44,408 nt of DNA from Martinezella calliandrae. Lineage in GTDB: Bacteria; Pseudomonadota; Alphaproteobacteria; Rhizobiales; Rhizobiaceae. Of the stretch, positions 33,399-41,223 are shown piece by piece. A program made the position numbers and the translations under genes. Below the pieces are notes generated by a model. The model did not search any database. It saw nothing but the letters and a program-made list of their open reading frames with translations, and had not been told where the DNA came from. The stretch lies in the NCBI RefSeq assembly GCF_030272695.1, contig NZ_JARFYN010000056.1, forward strand, positions 1 through 44,408, read 5' to 3'. The number at the start of each line of letters is the position of its first letter. Position 1 is the stretch's first letter.

Positions 33399-33532
33399 CC
33401 CCCCAAGATAGCAGTCGTGGCGCTAACACTCTGTTAACCACAGAAATTGAGGAAGAACCCGTTTAGATGCCAAACGACATCAAGTCATAGGCCCAGGCGG
33501 CCGGAATGGCGGCAAGCCGAATGTGAGACTCC

Positions 33533-33706
33533 TTATTCGAGCTTCATCGATTCGAAGGATTGGAAGCTGATCACGCGTCCGCTTCCAGATAGCGAGCGCA
33601 TATGCTGTCGAAAGAAGAGCTTGAATTCCTTAAATGTCTCAAATCCGAGAGCGTTTGCGGCTCGAACGACGGTGGATGGGGAGACGCCACAGACGCTCGC
33701 AAACCC
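33533..33706 (-). pseudogene. Fragment of an RpiR-family regulator HTH domain
   Basis: Read leftward from about 33706 to the TAA at 33535-33533, the frame gives ASVCGVSPSTVVRAANALGF, then ETFKEFKLFFRQHMR, the recognition-helix region of RpiR/MurR-type regulators. The frame is interrupted upstream, and a stop follows soon after the HTH, so both the N-terminal start and the SIS sugar-binding domain are gone. Confidence 0.6.
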
Positions 33707-33922
33707 GCTTTATCGCGAAGGTCAGCTTCCAGCGTCGTTCTGTTGGGTGTTCGACCGTGTCAGTAATGGCAAGCCAGGCGAGATCTATATCGAGCAGCTT
33801 CAAGCGAGCCGTCAGGCGCAATCCCGTGGCAAAGCAGGCAAAAGCCTGAGACGTCGCCAGGAGCGCGTCCGGACGATCGAGCGTGTCCTCGAGGAGCACC
33901 GGGAGCGGCTACGCAGATAGCC

Positions 33923-34426
33923 TTGAACGCCATTGATGCAAGACCCTCTTGGGAACGCTCATCGCGTGTGCGCTCCCAATTTCATTCGCGCCATAAAGTA
34001 AGTAAGCATTTACCTGAGGGAGACGGATGCAGAACAGCGCGACACGAGTTCTCTGGACGTCTGCGCGCAATTACTGCGGCATCGGAAGGGACTGTTCTTT
34101 TCCATTGTAGCGTCGGCAAGGATCGCACCGGCATTATCGCTGCCATCCTGCTGGCGATCGCAGATGTCGATGACAAAACCATCACCGAAGACTACGCGCT
34201 GACCGGCCGGGTCGCCGGACGGTCGATCGAACGCCTGCGGGAGCAGTCCTTGCGGGGCGGCGCCGACCCGGCATTAATCGAGCTCGTTCTTGCCAGCGAA
34301 CCGCAGATCATGCGCTCCACACTCGAGCATATCACCCGGATTTATGGTGGCGTGCCCTTTTATGCCGCGCGGATCGGACTGTCCGACGACGAGATTGAAA
34401 AGCTGTGCCAACGTATTCTTGGCTGA
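33923..34426 (+). pseudogene. Tyrosine/dual-specificity phosphatase, 5'-truncated
   Basis: From about codon 47 the frame matches the C-terminal two-thirds of bacterial protein tyrosine phosphatases (Y_phosphatase3 type). The signature loop is VLFHCSVGKDRTGI (Cys-x5-Arg), followed by ITEDYALTGRVAGRSIERL and a C-terminal helical segment (GLSDDEIEKLCQRI). The first about 45 codons are Arg/Ser-rich and unlike the family, which normally starts with a RNLRDVGG-type motif, so the 5' end was replaced. The catalytic Cys and Arg are intact, but the general-acid region is missing and activity is doubtful. Confidence 0.65.
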
Positions 34427-34571
34427 AATCTTACCGCCTTTGCCCGCCGCCCCCTGCTTTGCGAACCCGCCGTTTCGGAATGCCTTGCTCTCGGATGCCG
34501 GACAGTTCTATTTATCCCCTCATGGAGTCGGGGCGAAAGGAGACCTCGATCGTGTCCACAACCGAGGTCAA

Positions 34572-34721
34572 ATGAACGACAACGTCATCCAATTTCGAAG
34601 ACCGAAGCCGCCCAGGACACCGCGACCCGGGCTGCGCAAGTTGCTTGTCGTCATTGTGGTGATCGCGGTTTTCGCCGCCGCCTGGGGATATTTTCAGATC
34701 TTTGGTTCGCCGGCGCCATAA
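34572..34721 (+). CDS. Small single-pass membrane protein, 49 aa
   Basis: ATG at 34572 follows GAGG by 4 nt. The protein has a basic N-terminal part (MNDNVIQFRRPKPPRTPRPG), one membrane span of about 18-20 residues (LLVVIVVIAVFAAAWGYF) and a short polar tail. Proteins with this N-Q-F-R-R-P opening and a single span are common in rhizobia and uncharacterised. A hairpin lies just downstream. Confidence 0.6.
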   Translation: MNDNVIQFRRPKPPRTPRPGLRKLLVVIVVIAVFAAAWGYFQIFGSPAP

Positions 34722-34732
34722 TGCCAATGCCT

Positions 34733-34758
34733 CGCGAACGGAGGTCATCACGTTCGCG
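34733..34758 (+). terminator. Hairpin after the small membrane-protein gene
   Basis: CGCGAACG at 34733-34740 is perfectly inverted at 34751-34758 with a 10-nt loop, 11 bp past the stop at 34721. There is no T-run, so it is a possible rather than clear terminator. Confidence 0.4.
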
Positions 34759-34844
34759 GGACAGAACATCGATAAAACAAAACGCCGGCTATATGAGAGC
34801 GGGCGTCCAGATATCGCCCCGTCACGGTGCGAGTAAATTCAATA

Positions 34845-34991
34845 TTACCGAGCGATGGATTCGCGAGCGATACGCTGGATATCCGAGCGCTCGATGCCGA
34901 GATCGTTCAGCCTGCGGTTCGACATGCGGCCGAGTTCCGATACGGTCCGGCGATACTTGCGCCAGTTGTTGAAGGAATGCGCTACGTTCAT
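34845..34991 (-). CDS. DUF1127 domain small protein
   Basis: This 48-residue protein contains FNNWRKYRRTVSELGRMSNR, then LNDLGIERSDIQRIAR, the DUF1127 pattern (an Arg-rich helix followed by LxDLGIxRxxI). Such short proteins are abundant in Rhizobiales. Some bind RNA or affect phosphate and sRNA-linked physiology, but the role of this one is unknown. The start chosen is ATG 34991, 6 nt after AAGGGG; ATG 34997 lies too close to that site. Confidence 0.85.
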   Translation of the reverse strand: MNVAHSFNNWRKYRRTVSELGRMSNRRLNDLGIERSDIQRIARESIAR

Positions 34992-35093
34992 GTTCATCCC
35001 CTTTCTTCGGGCTTGGGAGAGCGGCCGCCATCCGGGCGCCGCCGTGCTTTTGATGGTTGGAATATAAGGCCTGACCTTCCCGGGTAACAGCAC

Positions 35094-35417
35094 CGATCCC
35101 TCAACGCACTATTGCATTATATGCATAACTAAGTGCAGAGCGCACATTTTTTGGACGACAGATGGCTAGAGATTATAATGATCGCCAGGCCTTCACCATC
35201 GGAAAATAGGCAACAAAATCCTGACTTAGCGGATATTTCCCGATTTCTTTGGCATGGCTTCATCAATCCACCCTTGCCAATGACGTTAATTGATATGCTA
35301 TAATCGCATATCTGCCACGATGCATTGTTGGGTATTCCGTTGCAACTTCGCCCGGAGCCTATCGATCTGTCGCACATGATCGGCTAGCATAGTCGCGGAA
35401 CAAAAGGATTTCCATCC
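35094..35417. other. Intergenic region with a possible rightward promoter
   Basis: I see no gene here. A perfect TATAAT occurs at 35299-35304, with TTGCCA at 35274-35279 (19-bp spacing, a little long), about 115 bp before the DUF6665-like gene. The segment is AT-richer than its neighbours. Confidence 0.35.
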
Positions 35418-35747
35418 ATGAGCGTTCGTCCGCCGCAATCCTTGAGGCAGTTTCATTCGACCGACAGCGGGTTCAATGTTCTCGAATATGAACTAATGTC
35501 CGAGCGCGCCAGCTCGCTTGGACGCCACGGGCTGAAGGTGGAGAGCGCGCTTGCGGAACTACGGGCATGGGATGCGGCGCGCCACAGCGACGCGGAGCGC
35601 GACAGCCTGGTGGACAAAGCTTCTGACGCCGTCTGGGCCTTCTTCATTCAGCGAGAAACCTGCGGCCTGCGGAATGGTCGCGATGTCATTCAACGCTACG
35701 CCATACCCAAAGAGGTGCTTGCAAGAGTTGGCGCCGTGCGTCGTTGA
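35418..35747 (+). CDS. DUF6665-like hypothetical protein
   Basis: This 109-residue soluble protein has no signal peptide. It has a helical segment with VLEYELMSERASSLGRHGLK and a C-terminal half with SDAVWAFFIQRETCGLRNG and RYAIPKEVLARVG. I recognise this arrangement as the rhizobial DUF6665 type, of unknown function. ATG 35418 is preceded by AAAGGA at 9 nt. It converges with the GST gene. Confidence 0.65.
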   Translation: MSVRPPQSLRQFHSTDSGFNVLEYELMSERASSLGRHGLKVESALAELRAWDAARHSDAERDSLVDKASDAVWAFFIQRETCGLRNGRDVIQRYAIPKEVLARVGAVRR

Positions 35748-35793
35748 GACCAGGCGGTGCAACGCCCAGCTCTAGCTTGAACGAGACGTTTCC

Positions 35794-36669
35794 TCAGCTC
35801 GCGGTCGCGAGCTTGTCCTGCGTCTTGGTTTCGAAATCGCTTGCATCATGGCGCTCATGCAACTGATCGGACGGCTCGCCGGATACCCGGTTGACCATCC
35901 GCCCTCGCTTTACCGCCGGTCGTTCGAAGATCGCATCGGCCCAACGCTGAACGTTCTTGTAGTCCTGCACCTGAAGAAACTCACCCGCTCCATATTGCCA
36001 GCCCTTGACCAGGCCGCCGTACCAGGGCCACACGGCGATATCGGCGATCGTGTAATCCTTGCCGCCCAGATATTCGCTTTCGGCAAGGCGACGATCGAGC
36101 ACATCGAGCTGGCGCTTGACCTCCATGGCAAAGCGGTCGATCGCATATTCGATCTTTTCCGGCGCGTAAGCGTAGAAATGGCCGAACCCGCCGCCGAGGT
36201 AAGGCGCGCTTCCCATCTGCCAGAACAACCATGAAAAACACTCGGCACGCGCCGCGGGGTCGTTCGGCAGGAAGGCGCCGAACTTTTCAGCGAGATAGGT
36301 CAGGATCGAACCGGACTCGAAGACCCGGATTGGCTTCGGGCCGCTGCGGTCCATAAGCGCAGGTATTTTGGAGTTTGGATTGACCGCCACGAAGCCGCTT
36401 CCGAATTGCTCGCCTTCGCCGATCTTGATCAGCCACGCGTCGTATTCCGCGCCGCTATGGCCGAGAGCCAAGAGCTCCTCGAGCATGATAGTGACCTTCA
36501 CGCCGTTCGGTGTCGCGAGTGAATAGAGTTGGAGTGGATGGCGGCCGACCGGCAGTTCCTTGTCATGCGTCGGTCCTGCGATCGGACGATTGATGCTTGC
36601 AAACTGGCCTCCGCTCGGCTTGTTCCAGGTCCAAATTTTCGGCGGCGTGTATTCGGAAGAACCGGTCAT
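35794..36669 (-). CDS. yghU: Glutathione S-transferase family protein, YghU-type
   Basis: This 291-residue protein has the YghU/Ure2p-like GST layout: an N-terminal extension with PPKIWTWNKPSGGQFASINRP, a thioredoxin-fold domain (LQLYSLATPNGVKVTIMLEE, then NSKIPALMDRSG and VFESGSILTYLAEKFG) and an all-helical C-terminal domain from about residue 130. YghU enzymes bind two glutathiones and have disulfide-bond reductase and peroxidase activity. The start is ATG at 36669, 7 nt after AGGAG; an upstream extension has no ribosome binding site. Confidence 0.9.
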   Translation of the reverse strand: MTGSSEYTPPKIWTWNKPSGGQFASINRPIAGPTHDKELPVGRHPLQLYSLATPNGVKVTIMLEELLALGHSGAEYDAWLIKIGEGEQFGSGFVAVNPNSKIPALMDRSGPKPIRVFESGSILTYLAEKFGAFLPNDPAARAECFSWLFWQMGSAPYLGGGFGHFYAYAPEKIEYAIDRFAMEVKRQLDVLDRRLAESEYLGGKDYTIADIAVWPWYGGLVKGWQYGAGEFLQVQDYKNVQRWADAIFERPAVKRGRMVNRVSGEPSDQLHERHDASDFETKTQDKLATAS

Positions 36670-36982
36670 GTTCAAGCTCCTGATAATTGATAACGGGCGT
36701 ACAATCGATTTGCTGCTATGCACCTAGCAGAGGCAACAACGCTTTGTCAGCGCCAAGAGCATCACTTCACGTAACATTGTTTGGGTGCCAACAAGATGAA
36801 CCACTATCTTCGAAAGAGGGTGTGAGCGAGCATCTAGGCGTGATCCAGGAGTACATCTCGATCACGGTTTTCCATTTGGCAATTGGCTCTCGGTTCGATC
36901 AGCCTCGTGCGCCGCGAGCCGGCGCACGAGACCGCGATAGAACGAAATCAGCCTGTTCTCGTCGAGCGGACCGTCGTCATTC

Positions 36983-37138
36983 CTAGTCGCGGCCACGCAG
37001 CAGGTGAGCATTGGTCTCGACCGGGCCGAGGTCGTTGATGGCGGCGACTTCGATATCGGTGCGGCCGGATTCGACGATCGCGCGCAGAATGTTGCGGCCG
37101 ATGCGACCAAAGCCGTTGATGGCGACTTTTATAGTCAA
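36983..37138 (-). pseudogene. gap: Glyceraldehyde-3-phosphate dehydrogenase, N-terminal fragment
   Basis: Read leftward from TTG 37138 (preceded by AGGGAG), the frame gives KVAINGFGRIGRNILRAI, the GAPDH NAD-binding start, and continues to DLGPVETNAHLLR. It then diverges and stops at the TAG at 36985-36983. Only about 50 of 335 residues remain; the catalytic Cys domain is absent. It lies 131 bp after the aldolase gene, so an ancestral fba-gap operon was cut here. About 120 bp of unrecognised sequence follow. Confidence 0.8.
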
Positions 37139-37269
37139 GGCGTTCACTCCCTTTCAGTCAGAGTTTCTTGCAAAAGGGGGGAGGCAGCTCCGACCTCGTA
37201 AATTTTTAGAAAGGCCGCCCTCCAACAGCGCAGTCGTGGCATGCTCGCTGCGCCATTGGCTCTCGAAAA

Positions 37270-38166
37270 TCAGACCTTCGTGACGCTTCCCGCATAGATC
37301 TGATCGATGGTGGCGGCGAGGCTGGCGTCGAATTCGCCGTCGCTCATCGTGACGCGCAGATCTTCCGTCAGAGCACGCGAGAAGCTGGCGATCATGCCGT
37401 GATTATGGCGGAGCTTCTCGCAAGCATCGGCGCGGCTGTATCCACCCGACAGGGCCACGACGCGGGCAACCGCCTTATGAGCGATGAGGGGAGCGTAGAA
37501 ATCCGGAATCGTCGGGATGGTGAGCTTCAACATGACCAGCGTGCCCGACGGTAGCGCGTCGAGTTCCTTGGCGATCTCGTCGAGCAGAATGGCCTCAGCC
37601 TCTTGCTTCGTCGGGCTCTTGATCGAGACTTCCGGCTCGATGATCGGGATAAGCCCGTGGCCGAGGATCTGTCGACCCACTTCGAATTGTTGCTTCACGA
37701 TCGCGGCGATGCCGGTCTGGTCAGCGTTGGCGATCACTGAACGCATCTTGGTGCCGAAGATGCCTTTCTTCACGGCACGGTCGAGCAAGGCATCGAGATC
37801 GGGCATCGGCTTCATCAACTGCACGCCATTCTCTTCGGCGCCAAGTCCCTTGTCGACCTTGAGGAAAGGCACCACGCCGCGGTCCTCCCACAGATAGGAA
37901 GGTACCGGCCTGCCAGCGGCCTCGCCATCCATGGTCCTTTCGAACAGGATGGCGGCGATGACCTTATCTCCGGAAAAACTGGGCGCAGTCATGATGCGCA
38001 CGCGCATCTCGTGCATCAAGCGGAACATTTCCTCGTCGCCGCTATACTCCGAATCCGCGATCCCGTAGAGACGCAAGGCGCCTGGAGTGGAACCACCGCT
38101 CTGATCGAGGGCGGCAATAAAGCCCTTCTTCTCCACCATCTGCGACATCTGCTTAGCGTCGACCAT
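37270..38166 (-). CDS. Fructose-bisphosphate aldolase class I
   Basis: This 298-residue class I (Schiff-base) aldolase of the bacterial type has GFIAALDQSGGSTPGAL near the N-terminus, YLWEDRGVVPFLKVDKGL, LIPIIEPEVSIKSP, the VMLKLTIPT segment with the expected Schiff-base Lys, and VVALSGGYSRADACEKL. It cleaves fructose 1,6-bisphosphate to triose phosphates. The start is ATG at 38166 after AAAGGAGAG; the longer frame begins in the promoter region. It is followed by the gap fragment on the same strand. Confidence 0.92.
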   Translation of the reverse strand: MVDAKQMSQMVEKKGFIAALDQSGGSTPGALRLYGIADSEYSGDEEMFRLMHEMRVRIMTAPSFSGDKVIAAILFERTMDGEAAGRPVPSYLWEDRGVVPFLKVDKGLGAEENGVQLMKPMPDLDALLDRAVKKGIFGTKMRSVIANADQTGIAAIVKQQFEVGRQILGHGLIPIIEPEVSIKSPTKQEAEAILLDEIAKELDALPSGTLVMLKLTIPTIPDFYAPLIAHKAVARVVALSGGYSRADACEKLRHNHGMIASFSRALTEDLRVTMSDGEFDASLAATIDQIYAGSVTKV

Positions 38167-38390
38167 TATTCTCTCCTTTGACAATCGTACCTCCATGAAT
38201 TCTTCGTCGCGCGGCGCGTCCTCGACAGCCTGCGGTCGACGCGATGATTGAGCGTAACGACCGATCATGTTTGCTTATGTTTGCTGGCTAATCTGGATTT
38301 CGCCGACGAGCACCACCATCAGACCAAGCAAACAATGTCCAGTGGCTAACTCATGGGAATCAAAAAATTTCAAAAAATCTAATATTTTTA

Positions 38391-38416
38391 AATCGATTTT
38401 ATTTATTTAATCGATT
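38391..38416. repeat. Pair of AATCGATT palindromes upstream of the aldolase gene
   Basis: AATCGATT occurs at 38391-38398 and 38409-38416, 18 bp apart start to start, within an AT-rich stretch between the aldolase and tetR-type genes. Two small palindromes on the same face of the helix could be a regulator binding region. No regulator is indicated. Confidence 0.35.
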
Positions 38417-38468
38417 GAGCGTGCGGCTCTCTAAAAGTTTTGACTGCCTGTCTCCGGGAGAACGCCCA

Positions 38469-38496
38469 TTGACAAAAATACGGACGTCCGTATTCT
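38469..38496 (+). promoter_or_regulatory. Promoter with TetR-type operator
   Basis: -35 TTGACA (38469-38474) and -10 TATTCT (38491-38496) have a 16-bp spacer. The perfect 18-bp palindrome AATACGGACGTCCGTATT (38477-38494) fills the spacer and overlaps the -10. The TetR-type gene starts 6 bp after the -10 hexamer, so the message is nearly leaderless or has a very short leader. The repressor encoded downstream should block this promoter. Confidence 0.8.
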
Positions 38497-38502
38497 GGAG
38501 AC

Positions 38503-39087
38503 ATGGCGAAGCATTCTCATCGTGAAGCTATTCTGGAAGCGGGTCGGACTGTGATGTTCCGCAAGGGATACGTCGGTTCAGGCGTCCGCGATATCGTCGC
38601 CGAAGCGTCGGCACCGCAAGGTTCCTTCACGAACCACTTTCGCTCAAAAGAGGCATTCGCCAAGGAGGTATTGGACAGGTATTTCACGAGCCTGAAAGTG
38701 GCGGCGGACGCGGCGCTTGGGGACAAGCGGCTGACCCCTCGACAACGGATCAACCGTTATCTCGATATTATTATCGGCCGTCTGGCTGAAGACGATTTCC
38801 AAAGAGGCTGTTTGATCGGTGACCTCAGCCTTGAGGCCGCGCCCCAGAGCGAGCTCCTGCGTGCGCGGCTGAGTGAAATCTTTCCTGAGTGGTCAGCTCC
38901 TTTTGCCGACTGCATCGCTGAAGGCCAGGCGTCAGGGGAAATCTCGGACGCGTTCGAACCAAATGACTTGGCCGAGTTCCTGATCGCAGCGTGGGAAGGA
39001 GCAATATTGCGGATGAAGGTATCCCGCAACGCTGAGCCATTAGAGCGCTTCAGGCGCATTGTTTTCGCTACTGTACTTAAAAGGTGA
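38503..39087 (+). CDS. TetR/AcrR-family transcriptional regulator
   Basis: This 194-residue protein has an N-terminal HTH (REAILEAGRTVMFRKGY, then SGVRDIVAEASAPQGSFTNHF with FRSKEAFAKEVLDRYF) and a C-terminal helical ligand domain with GCLIGDLSLEAAPQSELLRARL, as in the TetR_C_16/YxaF-like group. It should bind AATACGGACGTCCGTATT in its own promoter. It is directly followed by the haloalkane dehalogenase gene (ATG 6 bp after the stop), so both are probably derepressed together by a shared inducer. Confidence 0.92.
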   Translation: MAKHSHREAILEAGRTVMFRKGYVGSGVRDIVAEASAPQGSFTNHFRSKEAFAKEVLDRYFTSLKVAADAALGDKRLTPRQRINRYLDIIIGRLAEDDFQRGCLIGDLSLEAAPQSELLRARLSEIFPEWSAPFADCIAEGQASGEISDAFEPNDLAEFLIAAWEGAILRMKVSRNAEPLERFRRIVFATVLKR

Positions 39088-39092
39088 TCGTG

Positions 39093-40004
39093 ATGAACGC
39101 GGATATCAGCCTGCCCCGCATGCCTATCCTTGACTCTGAAATGGCCTTTCGTGAGGCTGGGCGAACTGACGCGCCCACCGTACTTTTCTTCCACGGCAAT
39201 CCTACCTCTTCCTTCATCTGGCGGAACATAATTCCACTAGTTGCCGATGTCGGTCATTGCATCGCGCCGGATCTGATCGGTTTTGGACAATCCGGCAAGC
39301 CGGATATCGCCTATCGGTTCGAAGACCATGTGAGATATCTCGACGCCTTCATCGAGAAGATGGGGATCGGCTCGGCCTACGTCGTAGCCCAAGATTGGGG
39401 TACGGCGCTTGCCTTTCATCTTGCCGCCCGACGCTCAGACTTTATCAAAGGCTTGGCATTCATGGAATTCACAAGACCCATCCCGACCTGGGAGGAGTTT
39501 TTGCGCGATCGGGCCGAGCGCGAGGTCTTCCGCAAGTTTCGTACACCCGGAGAAGGCGAAAAGCTGATCCTGGAGGACAATGCGTTCGTAGAGGGTGTAC
39601 TGCCGGGAGCAACCGTCCGCGCCTACACTGAGAAGGAAATGGCGGTTTATCGCTCGCCATTCCCGACTCCTGCCTCCCGGAAACCAACGTGGCGTTTTCC
39701 AAACGAGTTGCCGATCTCGGGCGAGCCCGCTGATGTCTATGCGACCATGGAGCGCGCACATGAGGCCCTATCGGCCTCGACCTATCCCAAGCTCTTGTTC
39801 GCCGGAGATCCTGGTGCGCTCGTATCGCCCGAGGTGGCGGAGGAATTTGCTCGCAGATTGCGTGACTGCCGCCTCGTAAAACTCGGATCGGGTCTTCATT
39901 ACCTCCAGGAGGACCACCCCGAGATCATAGGTGAGACGGTGGCGGAGTTCATAGCCGAGGTTGAAGCGAAAACGGCGGCCCGTTTGGCTCCCGCCACAGC
40001 TTAG
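39093..40004 (+). CDS. Haloalkane dehalogenase (HLD-II type)
   Basis: This 303-residue alpha/beta hydrolase has oxyanion/halide residue Asn36 in FFHGNPTSSFIWRN, nucleophile Asp101 with halide-binding Trp102 in VAQDWGTALAF, catalytic acid Glu125 in AFMEFTRP, and catalytic His269 in GLHYLQEDHPE. The Asp-His-Glu plus Asn-Trp set is that of subfamily II (DhaA/LinB type). It hydrolyses a carbon-halogen bond to an alcohol and halide in the cytoplasm. The start is ATG at 39093, about 7 nt after AAGGTG; GTG 39084 is an alternative that overlaps tetR. The natural substrate of rhizobial HLDs is generally unknown. Confidence 0.93.
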   Translation: MNADISLPRMPILDSEMAFREAGRTDAPTVLFFHGNPTSSFIWRNIIPLVADVGHCIAPDLIGFGQSGKPDIAYRFEDHVRYLDAFIEKMGIGSAYVVAQDWGTALAFHLAARRSDFIKGLAFMEFTRPIPTWEEFLRDRAEREVFRKFRTPGEGEKLILEDNAFVEGVLPGATVRAYTEKEMAVYRSPFPTPASRKPTWRFPNELPISGEPADVYATMERAHEALSASTYPKLLFAGDPGALVSPEVAEEFARRLRDCRLVKLGSGLHYLQEDHPEIIGETVAEFIAEVEAKTAARLAPATA

Positions 40005-40017
40005 CTCTAACGATCGG

Positions 40018-40034
40018 AAAGATCTTGGATCTTT
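40018..40034 (+). terminator. Short hairpin after the dehalogenase gene
   Basis: AAAGATC (40018-40024) is perfectly inverted as GATCTTT (40028-40034) with a 3-nt loop, 14 bp past the stop codon. The stem is short and AT-rich, so termination is only possible. Confidence 0.3.
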
Positions 40035-40036
40035 AG

Positions 40037-40351
40037 ACCGGCCGATGGGACGGGACCAAATCAGCGAGAAGGTGTCGCCTTCCTCGTCGTCGGAGAGGTT
40101 GGCGTAGATCGGAGCGTGAAGCTGGGGTCGTCCGGCTTTGAGGCCCAGATAGTCACGGCCCTCGTTGGAGCGCTGGGACCAGGCGGCGCCGATCTCGGCG
40201 CGGCCGACCAGTACCCGGCGGCTGGGGGCGTTCTCGCCGGTGGCGCCGGTCGGGAATGATGCGCACGTTCTTGGCCCTGGACACTGAGGGTGACGATTTC
40301 GCCGGTGAACTCGTTCGAGCCGGTCTTCTTGAAGGTGCCGACAGTCGCCAT
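40037..40351 (-). pseudogene. DUF736 family protein with several frameshifts
   Basis: Starting at ATG 40351 the gene opens with MATVGTFKKTGSNEFTGEIV, a near-consensus DUF736 start. Further recognisable blocks follow in changing frames: a KNVRIIPD block, APSRRVLVGRAEIGAAWS, SNEGRDYLGLK, a KPDDPSF block, and a final APIYANLSDDEEGDTFSLIW segment. At least four frame changes are needed, so it is a decayed gene or a poorly sequenced stretch. DUF736 genes usually sit on conjugative rhizobial plasmids. Confidence 0.75.
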
Positions 40352-40655
40352 TGTAAGTCTCCGTTTTCCTTTCCCGAACCCGCACCTTTGCGGCCTCGAT
40401 GGCGATAGACAGCCGAAGGCGATCGACGGCGCACCCCGAAGGGGTCTAACAGCCAAGGAGGGCTTTCTTGTCTCGCGAGGAATGGCGGCGCAGCCGGCCC
40501 TCGGCCATATCAAGCCATTGGAGAGGCCGTTTGGAGCGGTCGAGGCACAGCCGGATGCGGATTCGAGGGCAGTCGCGGCGGTGCTCGAACGTCATGGTCC
40601 GTGGCCCCACGACCCTTGCGAGCGCCTCGATGAATATCAAAGTGAGCCAAGCGCT

Positions 40656-41105
40656 TCACTGCAAATCGTTTGCGGCATTGGCCGCGGCAACGCTGACTTC
40701 GTCAAGAAACTTAGCAATCACCTCTAGTTCAGCGTCAGAATACATTGCGCAAATCTGATCCAGACGGGCATTCATCCCGGCATAGAGCGACCCCACTCTC
40801 CCGACCTTCTCGCTCTCGGGGGTGACGAGTACGGCCCTTCGGTCGGTCTCGACCCGCCGCCTGGTAGCCCAGCCGGCACGCTCCAGCCGATCGAGAACGC
40901 CGGTCATTGTGGCTGGATGGAGCTTGGCCTTTTCAGCCAATGTTTTTGGGCTCAGCGGGCCGTCGCGCACGATCAGGTCCAGGCAATCGTGATCAATCTC
41001 TTTCAAATCCACCCGCGCCCCGATCTGGCGATTGAGCACGGAGAGCTGGTTCCGCAGGTCGCGCAGCCGCCGCTTGATGATGCCATGTCTGGATTTCTCG
41101 CGCAC
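40656..41105 (-). CDS. MarR-family transcriptional regulator
   Basis: This 149-residue winged-helix protein has DCLDLIVRDGPLSPKTLAEK, the recognition helix region LHPATMTGVLDRLERAGW and the wing ATRRRVETDRRAVLVTP, with dimerisation helices at both ends. The start is GTG at 41105, 5 nt after AAAGGA. It is divergent from the NAD(P)-binding protein gene at 41224; the 118-bp gap carries two long direct repeats that are probably its operators. It should repress that gene and itself until a phenolic or oxidative ligand binds. Confidence 0.9.
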   Translation of the reverse strand: MREKSRHGIIKRRLRDLRNQLSVLNRQIGARVDLKEIDHDCLDLIVRDGPLSPKTLAEKAKLHPATMTGVLDRLERAGWATRRRVETDRRAVLVTPESEKVGRVGSLYAGMNARLDQICAMYSDAELEVIAKFLDEVSVAAANAANDLQ

Positions 41106-41130
41106 GTCCGTCCTTTGCTTATAATTTGAT

Positions 41131-41183
41131 TTCCATATTGTACGAGATACATATTGATGATATGAGTTCCATATTATATGAGA
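41131..41183. promoter_or_regulatory. Direct repeats in the MarR divergent promoter
   Basis: TTCCATATTGTACGAGA (41131-41147) and TTCCATATTATATGAGA (41167-41183) match at 15 of 17 positions and are 36 bp apart. Further ATAT/GATA half-sites lie between them. Placement between the divergent MarR gene and its neighbour makes them likely operators. Confidence 0.55.
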
Positions 41184-41223
41184 GTCGAGCCATTAGCTAC
41201 CATTGTTGCAAAGCTGAGGAACG

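Noticed and set aside
36862..36982. Possible coding remnant after the gap fragment
   Set aside because: A short leftward frame looks mildly protein-like (LISFYRGLVRRLAAHEAD) but is in a different frame from gap, has no start or ribosome binding site and no family I recognise.
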